A DNA stretch of 64,000 bases from Dipylidium caninum (Eukaryota; Platyhelminthes; Cestoda; Cyclophyllidea; Dipylidiidae): NCBI GenBank assembly GCA_017562135.1, contig QEYB01000625.1:62001-126000 (forward strand), read 5' to 3'. Below, one piece after another: positions 13,038 to 24,726 of the stretch. Made by a program: the position numbers and the translations under genes. The first letter of the stretch is position 1, and each line of letters starts with the position of its first letter. The notes beneath the pieces were generated by a model that saw only the letters and a list, made by a program, of their open reading frames with translations, did no database searches and had not been told where the DNA came from.

Positions 13038-14858
13038 TTGACCGCTGAGGTTACTACGCTTGTTGTTACGACATGTGCGTGCAGTAAAATAACATTAACC
13101 TTATAATATTGGTAAAAATATTGATTGGCTCAGAAAACCAAAGGATTTTTGGACAAAATTTGAATTATATAATTTGTCCGGGATATCTAGCCGCGTGAAT
13201 GAGAATAGGTGGGCTATAAGTGACGCCCTTAAACGGCTGTAGTATTACAGAGCGAACGCACTGATTAATAATGCTAACTGATGACTTCGCCGCAAAAACG
13301 ACATCATACAGCGAAACCGATATCCGGCTAAAGTAATCAGAACTTATATAGCGAAACCTTTCACGCCGCCTTACTGTATACGCTTTCAATAATTGTAATC
13401 ACTCGCTGCAGCAAATTGGGCCGAGATCCTTAATCTAGCGTTCAATTGACGAATAAACTTCTTAGAAGTCAGAGAAGCATTTTAGTGACCTGGTAACATT
13501 GCAGAAAATGTAGATAGAAAGCCATATTAATCGTTCAGGACAGCTTGCTAACACGAATATACCCTCCGTTGTCCTCGCACAGTGAGTACAATCAATTATC
13601 AATGAGTCTGTTATCGTCCATGTGAATTGCCTGTTTGAGGTTAGCCAGGAAAATTTTATGAACTCTTGTGTAACAAACTCATTACTTGATTTCCTACAAG
13701 GAAAGTAACGAGGGAGGTAGTTTTGATCCAACGTTATTGACTTTATTCGAAACCAATGCCTTCCCAGATTTTGGTTATCATAATTTTTGGGATGTATGTC
13801 ACTGTCCTTCCGTTGGAAAACATTACTTCCTTAGAAGTTTAAAAATAGCCCTCTGATAATCACGATACGGTTGTAACGCGTTTGAAGAATATTTTGCTTC
13901 AGGTTGATACCTTAGACCTTAGTGTTATTAGTAATCAAATCAGATTATTGGATATATAGTTAATGTCAATGCATATTAAAATGTCGTGAGGACTACCATG
14001 GGTCCTCGACTAAAATGATATCAGGTAATGGAGTACACATTTTTGAAAAACAAAAGTACAAGAACTCGCAAATTACCTCTCGTTTTAAAGTAAAACCTAT
14101 TATTGCCTTGCCATTTGTAGAAGGTAAACAGCGTTTTCCATTTTGCTGGAAGTTAACATGGGTAAGTTGTTAACTACATGTACAATCATTGATAAAACTT
14201 ATTTTCGAGTATGACTGAAAACTCAATATTTCTTCGGCTTTTCATTATGCGACCACATAAGGGCTAATAGATGTCCTCTTGAATAAATTGAACGCAGCAA
14301 TAGATCTTTTGAGCTTAATATATTTTTTTATTTCTGTTATCGTCTCGTTGTTGTCCCTCATCAAATTTTGGCTAGGCTTGCCATGGAAGTCAATATTGCT
14401 AATCCTCCGATCCTATTGACAAATTACATGCCTTTACTGTTATTCCAGATATTGAAGACCATCCGCTTAATAGTAGGCTCGCTTAAACTCTAGCTTGAGT
14501 CCTGACGACGTAGCTTTTGTGAGTGATCGCCTTGGCATGATTGCGCACCACTTGATTTAATGATAAATGGTAGGTGTTTTCACATGAAAATTGCATACCA
14601 TTTAATGCGAATCAATTTTATTAATTTTTAGCTTCACTCATTTCCTCGTCCTTTAATCACCCAGTAATTTACCGTGAAACGAAGCAACAATGCAATCTAA
14701 CAAGCATACAGATGAATTTATATTCGTGCAAATATCTTTTTCAACGAACAAACTGTTAACAAATTATTCCGCTTGTTCAACTGAATCAACTATAAGTTAT
14801 CACAACCCCACCCTTTATAAAGCCTGTCACTTCCTTTTTTGTGGCTGGTCGTTGCAGC
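13038..14858. other. Intergenic upstream of ARL2BP and myosin light chain
   Basis: Upstream region shared by two divergent genes. Minus-strand open frames at 13165-13389 (74 codons) and 13462-13731 (89 codons) have no family resemblance I recognise and no clear splice context, so I do not call them genes. Confidence 0.5.
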
Positions 14859-17144
14859 ATGTCGGGGGCGAAATCTAGAAAAAGAGTCCGTACAAGAACT
14901 CAGCGCTACACAAGTAATGTGTTTTCCATGTTCACCGAGGCTCAAATAAATGAATTCAAGGTAAAAGCTTTGCCCAACTGAAAACGTGATGTGCCCATAC
15001 ATCTCTGTTTTTATATTCTTAAAACTTACTATTTTCTGCGGGTTATTAATTTCTCCTTCCTCCTTTTAATAACCCACTTAAGATCATGGTTATTCTCCCC
15101 AGATCCCGAATACGGCCATGAAACCTTTGCTATCTGCTCTATATCCTGTTTCGGATTTATGGATTTATTAAAGAACTGGGTGTTTCGTTGCCCGCAATAG
15201 CCTTTGTATATTAATCAGTATTTAACTGTTAAGCCGTTGTACTTTCAGCGCTTGATTTGTCTTCTGGCAAGACTATTTTGTTTATTCGACGAATTTTTTC
15301 CCGGGTTTTCTCACTACCATTTTTTATTTGTTTTTTTTTTTGTTTCAAGGAAGCATTTTCGCTAATCGATGTTTCGAAGGACGGAATTATAGACCAAGGC
15401 GATCTGGAGGATATCTTTCGTTCCATGGGGAAAAACCCATCTGAAGAATACCTCGATGAGATGCTTAAGCAAGCTACCGGTTGTATCAATTTCACGATGT
15501 TTCTTACATTGTTCGGTGAGAAAATGATGGGTTGCGATCCGGAGGAGGCCATTCTCAATGCATTTGCCCAGTTTGATCCAGACAACAAGGGTCAGTGACG
15601 CACATTTTTTACCTTGCTGAACCATGACGCCACAGATACATAAGATTTTGGTATTACCGAGGGTTTTAAATGAGCCATCCACGGATATTTTAGGTTTTCA
15701 TTGCTTCCGTGTGGTAACCAAAGTTGAATTAAATGTGTGTATACTTTGCGTGCTGGGTACAACTTGTTGCAGATGCGGTTTATAGCACATGCTACCTCGG
15801 ATGCGGACTCGTTCCGTTGATTCACACATACACATGCAAAAAAGTGTTGCATGCCTCATCTTTACTCACACACGTGCATTTGCATTATGCAAAGCAGATG
15901 GAGAAAAACCCTTGCTTTCTTTATTTTAATGGGAAGTGTCATGAAGTTACTATCACCTCAAAATGTTACCCCTTGTCGATTATAACGGCGGAATTTAGTG
16001 AATGTGTTGTGTGCATTACCTTGTATTTCTTATTTAACTTGAAATAATCTTTTCTCATTGAGCGTTTTACGTAACTACTGGACTTAGACTTTTGAGTCGG
16101 CGTCTCGACTGGGACAGCGATCTTGAGGTCGTGGTAGACGTGAGTGCGTCGGATCAATTTCTTCAGTGGTCCTGAACCCCAGTTAGACTTTTAGCAATGA
16201 TCTCACTTTGTTTTCGTGACCTTCTGGATCTCTCCCCTTGTGTCATGTTTAGAGATATTTGCCACAAATCTGTGGATATTGATATCACAAATCCGGTGTT
16301 TCAAGGCAACGAACTAATTTCTGTCATTTATGTTCTCGTATTGAAAATTATTTTCTCAATGCATTTATTCGTAGCTTGAGTTGTTTCTTAAGCCGACCTG
16401 CTTCTATTTGGAAAATAATTGTTGACCTTCATTATGCTTAAGTGGATATAACTGAATCCGCTGATATTTTCTGAAATGCATTTTTGCCGTGACATCTTAG
16501 ATAATAACACAATAAAAACTCTGTCGCGCCCTCTCATCAGTTGAGCGCCTGAATGGAAAACCTTTCTTGTCGAAGCTTTTCAACTCTGTTACACTATCCC
16601 TTCATTTGCATTCGCCTTAAATCATCGTCCGGCGAGTTGCCTGCTTTTCTGCGTTATAATTCCTCTAAGTTGTCAGAGCTGTTACATTGGAATTATATTT
16701 ATGATCTAAGATAAATTTTTTATACGAGTTCCGTCGTTAACATTCCTTTTGCGAACGAAATCTTCCATAAATGTCGATCCGTCCAAATTTTTTTCTAACC
16801 GACCAGGTTGGGAGTTACCGGCTTGTCACTTTATTACATTGTATTGCCATCGTGGCGTCTCCTTATTTGCGCTAAATCGTAAACTCATGCTGCCCCACTC
16901 ATCCCAAGCAATTAAATATCTGACGTCAAGGTATTTTCCGTTTTTGCCGTCAGGCACAATCAGCGAGGAGCGATTACGCGAGCTAATGACCACAATGGGA
17001 GATCGGTGGACGGACGAAAAAGTGGACGAACTGTTTCACGGTGCACCTATCAAGAAGGGGGCCTTCAACTATCGCGAGTTCACGAAAATGATCATGCATG
17101 GTCAGCAAGATGACGAGGATCAAAATCACCCCGTCGCACGATAG
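14859..17144 (+). CDS. Myosin regulatory light chain (smooth/non-muscle type)
   Basis: Regulatory light chain that wraps the neck of myosin II and controls contraction through phosphorylation and divalent-ion binding. Exons 14859-14960, 15350-15590 and 16954-17144 join in phase (0, then 1) to 177 residues, the normal family length. A basic N-terminus leads into [11 protein letters not shown], matching the conserved phosphorylation region of smooth-muscle RLC. The first EF-hand loop [12 protein letters not shown] retains its acidic ligands. The later hands (near FDPDNKGTI and NYREFTKMI) are degenerate, as is usual. The start is supported by the basic leader and by a splice-acceptor-like tract (polypyrimidine then TTGCAG) ending one base before the ATG, which suggests trans-splicing or a 5' UTR intron. 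Introns are 389 and 1363 nt. The gene converges with WDR89. Confidence 0.95.
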
Positions 17145-18524
17145 ATATCCGTCTCATTCCTTCTTTGCACTTTCTCTTGGATATTTGTCGACACTGGCAC
17201 CAATGAACGCACTTCTTCGCTATGCTTTTATCAAAAATAGACCATTGGTATCAACGGTAAACCACTACATTTAATAAACGGATATCAATATACATTGACC
17301 AGCAGCTCAAAACCAATGTGAACAACTAAAATGCTTCAGGGAATAAATAGCGCTCCCCTTACATAAAGTGGAGTGCGGCCATCTTGGATTGAATTTTGTA
17401 TGGTGCTACTTTTATGGGTTAGTGTTAACCATACATCCACATCGTCTGTTGATATTCAGTATGAGAAAGGTCGATCATGATCAAATCTTCATTGCAGTTT
17501 GGTAAAAATGCTTAATGCCTGTAAGGCTATTAGCTGATAGGCTCTAAAGGTTCTTAGGGATATTTACAAGTTCAAGGTGAAGACAAAAAGGATAAAAGCA
17601 TATTATCGGTTATAGAAAAACTAGGAGGAGTAGGAGAGAATGATTAATTTGATGGAAGGGGGAATTGGGGTTTCAGTTGTTTCGTCGCAACGCACTGGTG
17701 AACCGTTGGCAAGCCAACTGCATTTGTCAGGTAGTTGTAAATGAGGGAAGCCATGCGGAGTTGAAACGTCCGAAGCCATTATATGGGATGGAAGTTGTTT
17801 GAATCCAATTCAAATCAACAAGTAAGCTTCGGACGTACGGGGGAGTTCTATTTGGATTGAATGTTGAGAGTAAAGTGAGTTAGTTAATTGAGGTGTCAGG
17901 CTTTCCCCCGTTGCATTTTAGACGAAGGGTCGGGTATCCCGTGAAACTGAACCCACTACTGTGTTGTTAAACGTAACCGCACAGTACCAGCGACTAAAAC
18001 GGCTGTGTAAAGGAAACTGCGTCAATTAGGAGGGAATTTCGGCAAAAAAGGACGGTCCCCAACACTCGGCTTCATAACGGCTAGAGGATATCAAGATTGG
18101 AACTATTTGAGAACCAACACCGAAGTCACACTGTATCCGACTAATCCCAAAATCTCAATTTCGGCTAAATTGACCTGCGGTATTCAAAAGAGAAATATTC
18201 CTATATTTCGTGCAATCTTAACAATTAGAAATTGCGAAAAAGGGTAACTGACTTTCACCTTGCCAGCCTAATGGGTGAGTGGAGGGATTTTTGTACTTGA
18301 CCTGCAGAACGAACAGCGTCAAGAGAACAATAGCAAAATAAAAAGGACTAAAATACAAAGGACTAAAATACGGTGTACAGTCACCCACATTTGGTGGTAC
18401 AAAACAATTCTAAATGAAAACAGTGGAGGGTATACTATATTCTTATCTATAAACAACTATGAAACTCCATTCTAGCACATACGAATAGTCAGTAGCACAC
18501 ATTAATATCACACACCTCTTAATT
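17145..18524. other. Intergenic, 3' regions of two convergent genes
   Basis: Contains the 3' end of the myosin light-chain gene with an AATAAA at 17273, then about 1.2 kb without a recognisable gene before the WDR89 stop codon on the other strand. Confidence 0.5.
17273..17278 (+). terminator. Poly(A) signal AATAAA of myosin light-chain gene
   Basis: AATAAA about 130 bases after the TAG stop codon on the same strand, at a typical distance for mRNA 3' end formation. Confidence 0.55.
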
Positions 18525-20289
18525 TCATTCAATCAGCTTGGCCTGAAACCGATGGATAGAGTGCCGTGTCATTACCAGGACCTCAAAGGCTTCTTCCAGC
18601 GTCTGCAGATTGAGTACATCGGCGTAAAAAGCATCCGAGTCCAATATAACTCCCTTCTGAAACAAACGCCGTTTGGCAACTATCTTCGTATTTTCTATAT
18701 CCACCAATGCCAAACGGAGATCCCGCCTCACATATGAAGTGCTTAATAGACAGACAGCAGGTTGGGAAGTTGGTAGGCGGGCAGCAGAAAGAAGAAAGCG
18801 TGACTGTGCAGGTGTTCTCAATTTCTTCCAACTAAGACCATCTTCCTCGGAACTCAACGGCCAGGCGGTGAAATGCGAACGCATATTGTCGATGGAGTAA
18901 ATACCTTTACTGGCCACACTGGGGGCGGGAGGATAGAGGAAACCACAGTAGTTCACCTGACGCTCCGCGTTGAACACCTCGTATCAATGGAAGTCAGTGT
19001 TAGGTGACTGGCTTTATTGAAAGTGGCAAAGCTCATGAGAGTTCAAGAGCTCAGCTAAATATTTCCTGGCACATGTACGTTAGTGTGAAAACCTATAAGC
19101 TTTTGATTTCTTTCTGCACACGGTTATAACCTTACTCCCTCTGATGGTTTAGAATACAACTGCCACATAACTACCTATCACATGGCCTAGTTAAAGTCCA
19201 TACCTCGAGTTAAGAAAAATTAATGGTTTAAAAGGGAGGCATTCTACATCCCGCTCTTTGGGAAATATTTAAGCTTCACGCGAGGAGTGCATACCCTATG
19301 GACGGCTGAAACTGTCAACATACACAATAGAAACGAAAGCTTGAGCCACATAGATTCATAGGGCTTCGACGTCGAGTATAATTCTCATTACTTAATAATA
19401 GTAAAAAAGCTGCGCCTTCGAAAAAAACTAAGGTAGCGTTGAATATGCATTTAAAAAGATCGTCTTCTTTTCCATCATTCAATTACCAGTGATAAAAAAA
19501 ATGTGGGACGTAATTATGATGAAGGCAAAATGTAATCTCACCATGAGTAAACGATCGTCAGGAGGAGCAGTGAGGTCTGTTAAACATACTAGACCGTCAT
19601 CTGCACAGCTCAGAAGATTGTCCGAGACTGAAGGGCTTGGATCAAAACACATATGGTTTATATCATCTGAATGAAGGTCATTTAGAATCAGAAAAGGCTG
19701 TTCCAACATTCTTGTGTCCCAACAGATCACATAGGCCGCAGATTCCGACTCATCGTCATCATAATTTAAGCTGACAATTCCAGTGAGATCACTGTGTTGG
19801 TTCGTACTTTCCAAAAGTCTATCACTTCGTCTTCGCTTGCCCTTTACCACGCATGATCCAGCACAAATAAATTGTGCGTTAGGGCTAACTGCTGCGGTAT
19901 TGAAGGTAGCTCCCTGTGGCAGAAAATTACTACCTGCTTCGGAGGCACTACTCTGAATTAAATAAGAATACTGTAAGTCTGGAACTGATTTGTGTGTGCT
20001 AATTTTCAAATAGACCGATATGTACAGGAAACCGAGGATTTCGGAGATCCCAGAGACGAACTATGCCGTCAAAGTCAGCGGAGAGAAAACAATTTGTATT
20101 TGAACGAGCGTAGTCCATGGCGACGCATCTAGATGAACCTTTAAAGCGGTAGGATGATCTTTTGAGAGAATGAAAGTCAAAGATTGCTAAGTGGTCCTCA
20201 AGGCAACAGGACAATACATTTTCAGGTGTGGCAATGGCGGCTATGAAAGTGATATCTTCAAAAGTGCGTTTGCGTAGGTTTTTCAGCAT
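18525..20289 (-). CDS. WDR89: WD repeat-containing protein 89
   Basis: WD40 propeller protein whose biochemical role is not well defined. Three minus-strand exons, 20026-20289, 19542-19952 and 18525-18977, join in phase 0 to 375 residues, close to the vertebrate length. Exon 1 holds a first WD blade (SADFDGIVRLWDLRNPRF). Exon 2 holds YVICWDTRM and the diagnostic LHSDDINHMCFDPSPSVSDN plus SCADDGLVCLTDL. Exon 3 holds RQVNYCGFLYPP and a weakly conserved C-terminal blade ending HSIHRFQAKLIE. Intron 1 is 73 nt. Intron 2 (564 nt) has a less typical acceptor (ACGAG), chosen because it alone keeps phase 0. A strong acceptor-like tract (GTCTTTAGTTTCCAG) ends two bases before the ATG, consistent with spliced-leader addition. 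Confidence 0.88.
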
Positions 20290-20290
20290 A

Positions 20291-21781
20291 CTGGAAACTA
20301 AAGACCGAAAAACTAATAATTATCTATCAACAAAAACAGAGTTTTTAAATGGACGTATGATAGGATCAAAGTTGCAGAAAAAAACTACAAAGAAATATCG
20401 AGGTTCTGCTTTCCAATTTTCACAATTATCATATAAGAAGACAAGAAAACAAGTGAAAAAAACGAACGATTAGATAGAAAAAGTGTCGAAAGTGTCCGCA
20501 AATGGGTTTCAAGAAGCCAGTAGAGCAAAGGCAAACATGGATAACCAAATTTCAGATAATAGGTACGGAGGCGCAAAGACTAATTTTTATGACGGATAAA
20601 CGTAAAGTAAGCGTGAAAGGGACGGCTCGAAAAACAGCTCGAACTATGATCAATAACACCTAAAATTTCGGGTAAGTAACTACGAGCAAGCGAGAACATC
20701 TAAGTTTGACCGAGCCCAAATTAACGAACGTGTAACCCGGCTTGGTTCTTCAACACGTGGTAGGAATACCCAATCCCCTTGAGGCAAAATCGTGTCGCTA
20801 CCTAGTGGAGTCATTTTGGAAAAAATTTTCTGACTATGAAAATATTATGTAGCCAAATCATCAGTGGATTTGTAAATTACATGTTTACGGGACTTTGTGA
20901 AAATGACTTGACGCTTATCATTTATAATTTTCGCATTCAAATGACAAATCCAAATTAGTTATCACCTGTGCAGCTAGGACCAGTTAGAAGAGAAATTATC
21001 TCTTACATTCCCTATGCAATTGATGTAATAGTACATGTGGAACGATTGTATTAGAAGATTTTAATAATTCTTGAAAGCCACAGTCTCCAAGCGCTTGACA
21101 TTAACCTTCGCATAGGTGTATGGATTACAACAGAAAATTGAGCTTATACGAGTAATTTGCGGAAGTCCTATGATCAGTTCTTCTTTAATGGAAGCGCGAG
21201 TTACTCTTGAATCAAATAAGCCTGAGAACTTTCTGCGACCCAATGGCAATAACCTTGCCTTAAAGTATTCGTAATATTTTGGTAGCGTCGTGAAAGCGCA
21301 AAATGTCCCATTTTTTCGCCAGGGTCACTTTTATTAATCGTTTTGTATACCCACCGTCTCCGAAAGTGCCGCAGTAAAGCCTCTTGCAGTAAAGTCGCAG
21401 TGTAGAGATCTAAGCCACTGTAAATAAATTACTTGTCCTCTTGCGAAGCACATTAAAATCAGAACAAAAATTATCCGAGATGAATTTCCGATGATTCCGC
21501 TTTCTCCGGCACCGATTTACTAATTCTTTCGTAACGCTTGTAAACTTCCAAGCAAGCACTGAAAGACGCAATATTAAAAGTGGCTTTATACATAAAAATA
21601 CTCTCCCGAAATTGTTTAATTTGCGCGTTAGCCCGCCTTAAATTCTGCTCTATGGATATCCTTCATGACTCACTTAAAAATGATTTATTGTTAGTAACTG
21701 CAGGACAGCTTTGTTTGACAGGTTTCTATGTCGTCTTACACTGCAATTATTTCGTATTATTTTTTCGCCCCCTCCCCTTAG
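20291..21781. other. Divergent intergenic region between WDR89 and DCAF12
   Basis: About 1.5 kb, AT-rich, with no recognisable coding exon. It must contain promoters for two genes read in opposite directions. I see no convincing TATA box. A strong polypyrimidine tract followed by AG at 21780-21781 (CGCCCCCTCCCCTTAG) marks the probable 5' splice or trans-splice acceptor of DCAF12. Confidence 0.5.
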
Positions 21782-21820
21782 ACCGGATATGCGGCGGATT
21801 CAAAGGTGGCGGGCCCTGCT

Positions 21821-23999
21821 ATGAACGTCCGTAAGCGCAACGCGAGATTAGCCTTAAACAAGGTGCGTTTTGCCATATTTATTGTAGCATTATACATAGT
21901 CAAATAATTCCTACCTCTTCTCCCTGACCGCACGCGAATACGACCATAAACGAAGACGCATTGATGTCGACATTTCTGCTCATTCCCATCGTTTCCCTTT
22001 TATGTGGGATGGCCGATTAATACCTATACGTTATCCCGATAAGGTTTTCGCCAGCCAATGGTTGTCAAACGAAGAAATATTGGTTGGTACGAAATGTAAT
22101 CATCTGGGTGTGGTTAATGTAAAAACGCATCGAATCTACGACATTCCACTCCTGGAGGGTTCAAAAAGGTATCCTCTCAACCAAACAACTGATTTTCCTT
22201 AGGATCACACGTCATGAAGAACGTTGTGGGTGTGGAATTCATGCTATACAAAAAAACTCCAGCGGGACGCTTATCGCTACTGGTGGTGAAAATGTGAACG
22301 ATATCGGTGTCTACAACCTCCCAGACCTCTCGCCTCTTTGTGTATTTGAGGTGTCCATCATGTTTTTCGTTTTATTTTTCTGCAACTAGTACCGCATGGT
22401 TCGTTGGCTTTCAAGCAATAGAAGACTGTTTAATGTCATCAGCCTCATACCGATTCCTTTTCCTAAGTATTGTCCTTAACATTCTAGTTAACCTCAAATT
22501 AAAACCCTCTAATTGTGGTCAAAAGTTTACTTTTCGATTGTAGTTATTAAATTTTTTAGCTTTGTTATTGAACTCGTCTTAACGATAAAAACCTTCAATT
22601 TTAGAAGCGGCACAAAAATTGTATATTTGATTTGCGCTGGATCCAAGAGGAAATTCTGGCCTCCTGTTCACGTGATTCTTGTCTAGCATTGTGGCGGTTA
22701 CCACAACGTGATATGCATTCTTCTTTATTATTTTCACATGATCCTGGGTCTTTTATAACCCATCCTCAGCCCATCCCCCGTCATTCCTCCCTAAGTACAC
22801 CCATTGCTTTTACCCTTTCTCGAACTCCTGACGATCGATTCAGAGCCCTTGAGTATCTTCCAACTCGCAACATGCTGACGGTGGTCTCCATGTCGCATTT
22901 CTTTTACCTCTATGACCTCGATTCTCTTTCTTATCCACTGCAGGCGATCAACAACCATTTTTCAAAATGCCTCTTCTTTCATCCGACAAGGTAAAAATGG
23001 TTTTCATTTTCTATCAAGTTAATAATAATATGCGCTTTAACTGTTTTCTTTTTCGTGTTTCAAATTCAGGAAGCGGTGGCTCTACGACGATGGCCAAGTA
23101 ACCCACACGTTGTTTCATTGGCGACCCATCGGTCTGTACTTCTGTTCGATATTCGTTGTCGATCACAGATACGAAGAACAGTTCCCCGCATTGTTGAACC
23201 ACCCGCTTCCTGCCGTTCCTGTGTTCGCTCGCTCAATTTTTCCGGTAACATTCTCTCCTACGGCACCTCCTTAGGGAAGGTGCATTTTTACGATCTGGTA
23301 GCCGACAAACACTTGGCTAATCACTTAGATATTGAGAGTGTATCCAAAAAGACCACTTCCCCTCTGTGTAGACACGGAAGCCATCTTGGTTCTTCAGATG
23401 ATGGCCTTCCAGACCTGGCTGCGAATATCGAGTCATCTAGCACAGATAACGTCTTAGAACATCGAGAAGACGATCGTAATGAAGCGGAACTCTCCTTTGA
23501 ATTTTCAGCCGATGGTTCCTCTCTACCCACAAATTCTGATGGATTTAGTGAAATCGATTTTCATCTGATCAATTTTATTAGTTCAATCGCAATTCGTCCG
23601 CAGGTTCGTGAACAGGCTCTGCAGCAACTTCGTCGTGTCACATCAGACCTTCGGCGCAGAATCTCAAGAAATAATCTTCGTCTGACATTGGAAGGTACAG
23701 ATTCGGAGAACCCAGTCGTACAGGTTTCCAGTGATGAAGAAGAAGAGGATGGAGATAATGGGGGGACGGTGAACGAGACCCTAAGTCAAGGACATCGATC
23801 ACCCCCGCCTGGTGATTCAGTCCTTTTGGAGAACTTGACTTTGGAAAATCTGAACTGGGTTGAAAGCAATTGGCATTCCGTGGGTACTAACAAAGCCGTC
23901 TATACCCATGAGTATGATCCCAGCGGATTAAGATTGTTCACTGCGGGTGGTCCCATTGGCTCCGCCTTTTCAGGCAACTTTGCAGTTCTTTGGGATTGA
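21821..23999 (+). CDS. DCAF12: DDB1- and CUL4-associated factor 12 with a large acidic insertion
   Basis: WD40 substrate receptor of CRL4 ubiquitin ligases that in mammals reads C-terminal degrons. Exons: 21821-21862, 21900-22168, 22203-22350, 22605-22990 and 23070-23999, about 590 residues. Family signatures: [53 protein letters not shown], the late blade [16 protein letters not shown], and the C-terminus [19 protein letters not shown] ending FAVLWD. Between the last two blades sits an acidic and serine-rich insert of roughly 170 residues ([13 protein letters not shown]) absent from vertebrate DCAF12. The first two introns are 37 and 34 nt. The join of exon 4 to exon 5 is off by one with the GT at 22991; a GC donor at 22944 would restore phase. 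The chosen ATG could be preceded by 13 in-frame codons back to the acceptor at 21781. Confidence 0.92.
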
Positions 24000-24726
24000 T
24001 TTGGATCAATCATTTCTCTTTCTTGCGAATGTCGCATTTTTCTTGTAATTAATATGCCTTTTGTGACAGTAATGCAAACATTCAACGACGACGACTAGTA
24101 GTACAATCGGAGCATGGTGACAAGGTTGTTTGCGTCTCTTTTTGCTACTTTTTTCTCTTTTTCTTTTCCTAATTTACCCCTGTTAATGTTTTCTCAAAGA
24201 ATTTACGATGTTTTTAGATAGGCTTCGACAACACGTTTTTTGTGGTTCATGTATATTGCTATTGCCGTCGAAGTCTCGTGTCAATAATAAAGATTACCCA
24301 TGTATGAAAAGTCTTGATTTATTTTTACTTTTTTTGTCCTTGGCCTGAACGCCTTTGTTGTCCGGGCCTTGTTTCTCTCAAATCAGGGTTTATGTGAGCG
24401 GTTTATTTTAGGTCGATTTGATTTACCTCGTTTAAATCCAGTCTGCCTTTGCCGGTCTAGAATTATGTCGAGAATAAGTTTCTAGTATTGCGGTTCTTTG
24501 TCTTCGCGATTAAGCGCTGGACTTTAGGTTAGGCGCCAAAATGTGATCTGTTATGTTATTTTTCTGGTCCAGGTAACCTTGATATCGCTATCGCGTCTTC
24601 CTAGTCCTGTTCTCAAAAACTTCAAAGGAATTGTTTTTTACTTAACTCTTGCATAACTATTCGAGACTACCAAGTCTTTGCTCCTTTTCGAGCAGGTGTC
24701 TTGCCCCGACCTTATCGTAAAAGCGC
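24000..24726. other. DCAF12 3' UTR and spacer to PDCD7
   Basis: T-rich spacer holding the DCAF12 3' end. A TTTGCTCCTTTTCGAGCAG tract ends at 24695, 31 bases before the PDCD7 start codon, and looks like a splice or trans-splice acceptor. No separate gene is seen. Confidence 0.5.
24286..24291 (+). terminator. Poly(A) signal AATAAA of DCAF12
   Basis: AATAAA 287 bases after the DCAF12 stop and about 400 bases before the probable 5' acceptor of PDCD7 on the same strand. Confidence 0.6.

Noticed and set aside
13165..13389. Minus-strand 74-codon frame ending AARYPGQII
   Set aside because: Codon pattern looks plausible but no homologue or splice partner is recognised, so it is left out of the gene list.
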